Positions 59,103 to 64,000 of a DNA stretch of 64,000 nt are shown here, piece after piece. The notes beneath the pieces were generated by a model. It was given only the letters and a program-made list of their open reading frames with translations. It searched no databases and had not been told where the DNA came from. This stretch comes from Flavobacteriaceae bacterium (GTDB taxonomy: Bacteria > Bacteroidota > Bacteroidia > Flavobacteriales > Flavobacteriaceae). The stretch spans positions 930,001 to 994,000 of the forward strand of contig JAGYJF010000003.1 in the NCBI GenBank assembly GCA_018402135.1, in the 5' to 3' direction. Numbering within the stretch: the stretch's first letter is position 1; each line of letters begins with the position of its first letter. Position numbers and translations under genes: made by a program.

Positions 59103-60371
59103 TTACTGCTTCAAAAATTTTAAGGTTTTTCGTCCAGTGTTGGTGTGAACATTTAAAAAATAGCTACCAGCTGATAAGTTGTCAACTTTAAACTGATAAT
59201 TTTTTGTTTGCTTAAAATATATTAGGTCTCGAGCTAGTTGTTCAATAAAGCGCCCTTGTATGTCGTAAATTTCTATTACAATATTATCAGAAGATTCAAA
59301 GGTGATGTTCAAATCTAGAACTTCCTTAATGGGGTTTTCAACAATAGAAATGGTAATAGCGGGCATTGTTTCAACTTCAAAAGCATTAATAGATAAAGAA
59401 CCGTCGGAATATTTATAGATAGATGTGCCACAGCCATAAGCCAATCCTGAATTCAGTACAAAAATCCGATTTAAATTATTGCCAATTCCGGTATTTGTCC
59501 AAGTTTGTCCGCCGTCGTTGGTTTCGTAGAATCCTGTCGTATGTCCGCCCATCCAGCCTTTGGTTTCAGAAACAAAACCAACAGCCTGAATATCGGTCTC
59601 CGGTGCGTCAAAATTTTGCCAGGTACTGCCGCTGTCATTACTTTTTATGAGTTTGCCTAAATGTGGCGCCACCGATGAAACAGCTCCGAAAATTATATCA
59701 GGATTGGATTCTAATGCTTGTAATTTCCAAACATATTCCCCTGGGACATTAGAGTTGTAAATTTCAGCCCAGGTCGCACCACCGTCTTCGGTTTTTAGCA
59801 AACATGCACCGTTGTTGTTTTGACCACCGGTATAACCAATTTGCTCGTCTAGAAATAAAATTTCAACTAAGGCTGTGGCATAATCGGACATATCGGTATG
59901 TACCCAGTTCACGCCAGCATCAGTAGATTTTATAATAAAAGCAGGTCCGAAAAACGCACCACAGCCATACACGCTGGTTTCTCCTGAGGTATCTAATCCA
60001 CATATGGCCAAAGGATTTGGAGTGATATTGGTAACGGTTTCCCAATTTTCGCCGCCATCAATTGTTTTTAAAAATAAACTATTTAAAGTGCCTACAAAAC
60101 CAATGTTTTCATTTAAAAATTCGATATTTCTAAAATAAAAAGCACCACCTAAATCTGCTTCATTTAGTTGTTCTTCCCAAGTTGTGCCGCCATCAATGGT
60201 CTTATAAACTGACGCAAAAAAACCGTTAGCCGCCCAGCCTATATTGTCATTTAAAAAAAATACGTCATCAAATCGCTGACCGCTGGTATTATCGTCAATA
60301 TTGGTTTGCTGCCAAGTTTGGCCTTGAAGCCAAGCTACAGAAAGTAGAAAAACTAAAGCTAAAAATTTCAT
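59103..60371 (-). CDS. YCF48/BNR-like beta-propeller protein with T9SS sorting domain
   Basis: A 422-residue secreted protein: signal peptide (to about WLQGQ), then a propeller built from repeats like SVYKTIDGGTTWEEQ, LFLKTIDGGENWETV, CLLKTEDGGATWAEI and GFYETNDGGQTWTNT (Asp/Gly-Gly-x-TW motifs). The last 80 residues are a type IX secretion sorting domain (VENPIKEVLDLNI ... DNLSAGSYFLNV ... KFLKQ). It should reach the cell surface. Ligand or role unknown. Confidence 0.88.
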   Translation of the reverse strand: MKFLALVFLLSVAWLQGQTWQQTNIDDNTSGQRFDDVFFLNDNIGWAANGFFASVYKTIDGGTTWEEQLNEADLGGAFYFRNIEFLNENIGFVGTLNSLFLKTIDGGENWETVTNITPNPLAICGLDTSGETSVYGCGAFFGPAFIIKSTDAGVNWVHTDMSDYATALVEILFLDEQIGYTGGQNNNGACLLKTEDGGATWAEIYNSNVPGEYVWKLQALESNPDIIFGAVSSVAPHLGKLIKSNDSGSTWQNFDAPETDIQAVGFVSETKGWMGGHTTGFYETNDGGQTWTNTGIGNNLNRIFVLNSGLAYGCGTSIYKYSDGSLSINAFEVETMPAITISIVENPIKEVLDLNITFESSDNIVIEIYDIQGRFIEQLARDLIYFKQTKNYQFKVDNLSAGSYFLNVHTNTGRKTLKFLKQ

Positions 60372-60523
60372 TTTGTAAATATAACTAACTTAATCAATTA
60401 ATTTAAGTTATAAAATATATGTTTAATTCATTTTATAATTACAAATTGAAACTAATATATAGTTTATGGTTTTATATATGAAAGTTAAAATTCACTTTTG
60501 CATAGAAAAAATAATTAAAAGTT

Positions 60524-62188
60524 ATGTGTGGAATTGTTTGTGCTTTTGATCTGAAGCAAAAATCTGAAGATTTAAGACCTCAATTGTTAGAAATGTCCAA
60601 AATTATCCGTCATCGCGGTCCGGATTGGAGCGGTATTTACAGTAATGACAAGGCTATTTTGGCTCATGAACGTTTGGCTATTGTAGATCCAGCTTCTGGA
60701 AAACAGCCTTTATTGAGTGCGGATAAAAAACTCATTTTGGCAGCCAATGGCGAAATTTACAACCATCGTTCCTTGCGCAAACAGTTTGATGGAAAATATG
60801 AATTTCAAACAGAAAGCGACTGCGAAGTCATTTTGGCCTTATACCAAGAAAAAGGCGTTGATTTTATTGATGAGATGAATGGTATTTTTGGTTTTGCCAT
60901 CTATGATGTTGAAAAAGATGAATACTTTATTGCTCGCGATCACATGGGTATTATTCCACTTTATATCGGCTGGGATAAAAATGGAACCTTTTATGTAGCG
61001 TCCGAGTTAAAAGCTTTGGAAGGCTATTGCACAAAAATCGAATTATTTCCGCCAGGACATTACATGAGCAGTAAAGATGGAAAGTTTGTTAAATGGTATC
61101 ACCGAGAATGGACAGAATACGATGCTGTAAAAGACAACGAAACAAGTATTGCTAAAATTAAAGAAGCGCTTGAAGCGGCAGTACATCGGCAATTAATGAG
61201 TGATGTACCATACGGCGTGTTGCTTTCTGGTGGATTAGATTCTTCTGTTACTTCGGCCATAGCTAAAAAATATGCTGAGAAACGCATCGAATCTGATGAT
61301 ACCCAAGCGGCTTGGTGGCCACAATTGCACAGTTTTTCTGTGGGATTAGAAGGTTCGCCAGATTTAGCAGCTGCCAGAAAAGTGGCAGATCATATCGGGA
61401 CCATTCATCATGAAATTAAGTTTACCATTCAAGAAGGTTTAGACGCTATCAAAGATGTGATCTATAATTTAGAAACTTACGATATAACAACCGTTAGAGC
61501 ATCAACACCAATGTATTTAATGGCTAGAGTTATAAAATCTATGGGTATCAAAATGGTGTTATCAGGTGAAGGTGCCGATGAACTTTTTGGCGGTTATCTT
61601 TATTTTCACAAAGCACCAAATGCTAGGGAATTTCACGAAGAAACCGTACGTAAATTGAGCAAGCTTCACATGTACGATTGCTTGCGGGCTAATAAAAGTT
61701 TGGCAGCTTGGGGTATTGAAGGTCGTGTGCCATTTTTAGACAAAGAATTTATAGATGTCGCCATGCGAATCAACCCACAAGATAAAATGATAAACGGCGA
61801 ACGCATGGAAAAATGGGTGGTGCGTAAAGCCTTCGAAGATATGCTACCAGCAAGCGTGGCTTGGAGACAAAAAGAACAATTTAGCGATGGTGTTGGTTAC
61901 AGTTGGATTGATACCTTAAAAGAAGTAGTTGCTAAAGAAGTTACTGATGAACAATTGGCAAATGCCAAATACAAGTTTCCATTGCAAACACCAACCAGTA
62001 AAGAAGAATTTTACTACCGTTCTATTTTTGCAGACCACTTTCCAAGTGACGCTGCCGCTATGTGTGTGCCACAAGAACCAAGTGTAGCTTGTAGCACCAA
62101 AATTGCTTTAGAATGGGACGAGGCTTTTAAAAACATGAACGATCCTAGTGGTAGGGCAGTAGCTAGAGTACATACGGATGCTTATTGA
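60524..62188 (+). CDS. asnB: Asparagine synthetase (glutamine-hydrolysing), AsnB
   Basis: A 554-residue enzyme that makes asparagine from aspartate, ATP and glutamine. The N-terminal nucleophile is Cys2 in MCGIVCAFDL; class II amidotransferase residues follow (RHRGPDWSG, ANGEIYNH). The synthetase domain has the pyrophosphate loop LLSGGLDSSVTS (about residues 233-244) and SGEGADELFGGYLYFHKAP. It resembles E. coli AsnB in length. No partner genes nearby. Confidence 0.97.
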   Translation: MCGIVCAFDLKQKSEDLRPQLLEMSKIIRHRGPDWSGIYSNDKAILAHERLAIVDPASGKQPLLSADKKLILAANGEIYNHRSLRKQFDGKYEFQTESDCEVILALYQEKGVDFIDEMNGIFGFAIYDVEKDEYFIARDHMGIIPLYIGWDKNGTFYVASELKALEGYCTKIELFPPGHYMSSKDGKFVKWYHREWTEYDAVKDNETSIAKIKEALEAAVHRQLMSDVPYGVLLSGGLDSSVTSAIAKKYAEKRIESDDTQAAWWPQLHSFSVGLEGSPDLAAARKVADHIGTIHHEIKFTIQEGLDAIKDVIYNLETYDITTVRASTPMYLMARVIKSMGIKMVLSGEGADELFGGYLYFHKAPNAREFHEETVRKLSKLHMYDCLRANKSLAAWGIEGRVPFLDKEFIDVAMRINPQDKMINGERMEKWVVRKAFEDMLPASVAWRQKEQFSDGVGYSWIDTLKEVVAKEVTDEQLANAKYKFPLQTPTSKEEFYYRSIFADHFPSDAAAMCVPQEPSVACSTKIALEWDEAFKNMNDPSGRAVARVHTDAY

Positions 62189-62322
62189 TTTTTTTTGAAA
62201 TAATTTTTTCGCTAAAAATTAATGTTGAAAATGAACATATTTTATTTAAACATTCAAGCACTTAAAACTTTTAAAATTCATTAAATAAATGCACTGTAAA
62301 TTATGATTTTAAAATAAACAAA

Positions 62323-63419
62323 TTAAAATGTATATCCAATTCTCAAATCAAAAAAATCTGCTACATACCTATGTGCTTTAAGGCTAAAACCTGCAAAGAA
62401 ATGTTTATTAAAATTATAAAATAAGCTGTAGCGCTGGTATACATCATCATTAATTCGGAAATCGTTAAAATAATAGATTCCAAGCTCTTGACTAAAGGTC
62501 ACTTTTCCTAACCAAAATTCATGACCAAGCAATGCTGATGCTTGAACAAAATTAGTATCAATGCCATCTAAATTTATTTGTTCCTTTCTAGAATAATCAA
62601 GAATTATTTCTGTGCCCGCAGTTAAGGCGCTTCGGCCTCCAAGCCAACGGCTATACTTACCCATAAAACCAAAAACATAAAATTTATCTTTATCGCCTAC
62701 ATTGGCATTACTCCAGCCAGAAAAATGGGCAATGCTGAATCGTTCTTTGATTTCTGGGGGTTTTCTGTCGCCGATCTTCTCTAAATTAGGATAATCTACA
62801 GGACTTAGACTCTTACTAACGCCGAAGCTCAAGGATGGAAAATTTAGTCCTTTGTTTGGAGCCCTTATACCACCATTTGACGTGTGGTTATACTTGGCGG
62901 CAAGCCTAAGGTTCCAAGAATCTGTTAAGCGATAATTAAAACCTAAGCCAACCATAACTGCAAAACTAAGATTTGTACTATAGGTCTCATTTAAAGGATT
63001 AGTGACTTCGTTATAAGGCTTCGTTAAATAAGCGCCACCTAGACCCATTCTAAAAAAAAGATTAGTTTTTTTTGGGTTCTAAAGTAGGGTTCAACATAGC
63101 TCATGATCAAAATACCATTGCCTAATACATCTTGGTTGTCCAAATTCCATAGTGCGAGGTCTATTCCTATCCTTGGAAAACAATTACAGAATTCCCAAGC
63201 GTTCTGCGTGAGTAATAACTGGCTCCAATCTATACTAATTGCGGAAGGGTAAGCATTGCCAATTTCTCTTAAAGAGGATGTGTGCTTTAAAATAAATCCA
63301 TAATCGACATTTACTCCGATAATAGTTGGATTTTTTACAAATTTTGTTGAATCTGACTGACTTAAAGTAAAATTTATACAAAGTACAGAGATGATTAAGT
63401 ACAGCCAAATTCTTTCCAT
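62323..63419 (-). pseudogene. Acyloxyacyl hydrolase / PagL-like lipid A deacylase gene, frameshifted
   Basis: Two overlapping frames belong to one gene: 63419-63039 (signal peptide MERIWLYLIISVLC and barrel start) and 63048-62323, which holds NHTSNGGIRAPNKGLNF, the HxS-type active site of PagL-like deacylases. The break lies in an A8 tract (63066-63073). One more A would give RTQKKTNLFFRMGLGGAYLT, reading smoothly into the second frame, and about 365 residues. The intact family removes acyl chains from lipid A in the outer membrane. Sequencing error, real mutation or phase variation cannot be told apart here. Confidence 0.75.
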
Positions 63420-63497
63420 TTCAGACTTTAAAATTTTATATCTAAGAGTGGCATAAATAATTGGTTTGAATATATGAAGCCAGAGTTTTTTGAAGTT

Positions 63498-64000
63498 CTA
63501 TTTTTTGATAGAAATTAAAATTAAATCCTCTTGAGGCGCCACTAAATATTCTGCGCCATTTTCAGTAACAACAGCCATTTCCTCTACAGAAATAGTTTTG
63601 ATTTTGCCATCATCTAGTTTCCAAGCATGAAAACCGTCAAAAGCGAAAGTCATTCCAGGTTTTATTGTTTTCTGACTTGCGGGTCGTACATGTGACTCTT
63701 GTGAACCTCCAAGATTTGGACCGACATCATGGGCTACATACCCAACAGGATGCCCCGTGCTCCACATCACATATTCAGATCCTGCTTTTCTCATTAAAAC
63801 ACGTTGTGACATATCAACATCAACGCCTCGAGCTCCTGGTTTCATAGCGGCTAAAGCGGCTCTGTTAGCTGCTTTTCCGCTATTCCAGTAATGTTTAATA
63901 TCATCAGGTGCCTCGGTTTCACCTTTTTTAAGCACATAAGCAAATCGTTGAATATCACTCACCCAGCGGTTATAAATTTTAATACCAAAATCAATTTGAA
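63498..64000 (-). CDS. M24-family metallopeptidase (Xaa-Pro aminopeptidase-like), 3' part
   Basis: An incomplete gene whose frame is open to the right edge; 167 codons are visible. It contains DFGIKIYNRWVSDIQR (metal-binding Asp), TGHPVGYVAHDVGPN with the conserved His, SHVRPASQKTIKPGMTFAFD and SVEEMAVVTENGAEYL with the metal-ligand Glu. The first two-thirds of a typical M24 protein would be beyond the window, so whether it belongs to a signalled or cytoplasmic form is not visible. Confidence 0.88.
   Translation of the reverse strand, partial: QIDFGIKIYNRWVSDIQRFAYVLKKGETEAPDDIKHYWNSGKAANRAALAAMKPGARGVDVDMSQRVLMRKAGSEYVMWSTGHPVGYVAHDVGPNLGGSQESHVRPASQKTIKPGMTFAFDGFHAWKLDDGKIKTISVEEMAVVTENGAEYLVAPQEDLILISIKK

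Overview
The window is AT-rich chromosomal DNA from a marine-type member of the Flavobacteriaceae (Bacteroidota). Four things point there. Several genes are preceded by the Bacteroidota promoter box TAnnTTTG and by A-rich rather than Shine-Dalgarno leaders. Two secreted proteins end in type IX secretion sorting domains. A sigma/FecR/TonB-receptor locus is present. A proteorhodopsin gene stands next to a blh-type retinal-producing oxygenase gene. I would not name a genus with confidence.

Layout. 1-5300: the 5' end of rarA, a rhomboid protease, the rRNA methyltransferase rlmB, an arylsulfotransferase-like T9SS cargo protein and a BamA/Omp85-like outer-membrane protein. 5389-22800: an almost unbroken str-S10-spc-alpha run, rpsL-rpsG-fusA-rpsJ-(hairpin-rich spacer)-rplC ... 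secY-infA-rpmJ-rpsM-rpsK-rpsD-rpoA-rplQ, closed by a terminator. 22834-27900: carA, eno, gltA and a dimethylargininase-like hydrolase. 27882-32768 (minus strand): rsfS, ftsH, a LUD protein, cdsA, psd and an acyl-CoA-binding protein. 32864-42450: birA, a SRPBCC protein, pyrE, a NUDIX hydrolase, an M14 peptidase lipoprotein, a CtlX-like hydrolase, a TPR histidine kinase and argS. 42447-44459: a 56-residue protein, proteorhodopsin and divergent blh. 44456-50090: the ECF sigma factor/FecR/TonB-receptor locus with a divergent small gene and an Asp-rich lipoprotein gene. 50266-64000: ffh, folD, a VOC protein, rluF, an alpha/beta hydrolase, a cupin, a lipoprotein, a HerA-like ATPase, a RidA-like lipoprotein, queE, a DUF2911 protein, a T9SS beta-propeller, asnB, a frameshifted lipid A deacylase-like gene and the 3' part of an M24 peptidase gene.

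Best candidate for an undescribed system: 44456-50087. Three sites there, and none I noticed elsewhere, share AGGTAGGA-N16-TGTT. They lie before fecR, before a 100-residue helical protein and before an Asp-rich repeat lipoprotein. The two strongest sites match at 28 of 35 positions. I infer a local ECF regulon that links a TonB-dependent uptake receptor to an acidic surface lipoprotein of unusual architecture: four repeats of about 42 residues followed by two similar C-terminal domains. The lipoprotein gene is broken by a single extra base near 48884. Restoring the frame regenerates the repeat consensus exactly. A second single-base break, in an A8 tract, interrupts the deacylase-like gene near 63066-63073.

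Other points: the divergent proteorhodopsin/blh spacer holds nested palindromes; the rpsJ-rplC spacer holds five consecutive inverted repeats; some genes have promoters so close to the start codon that the mRNAs should be nearly leaderless. I saw no tRNA, rRNA, CRISPR array, insertion sequence or prophage.
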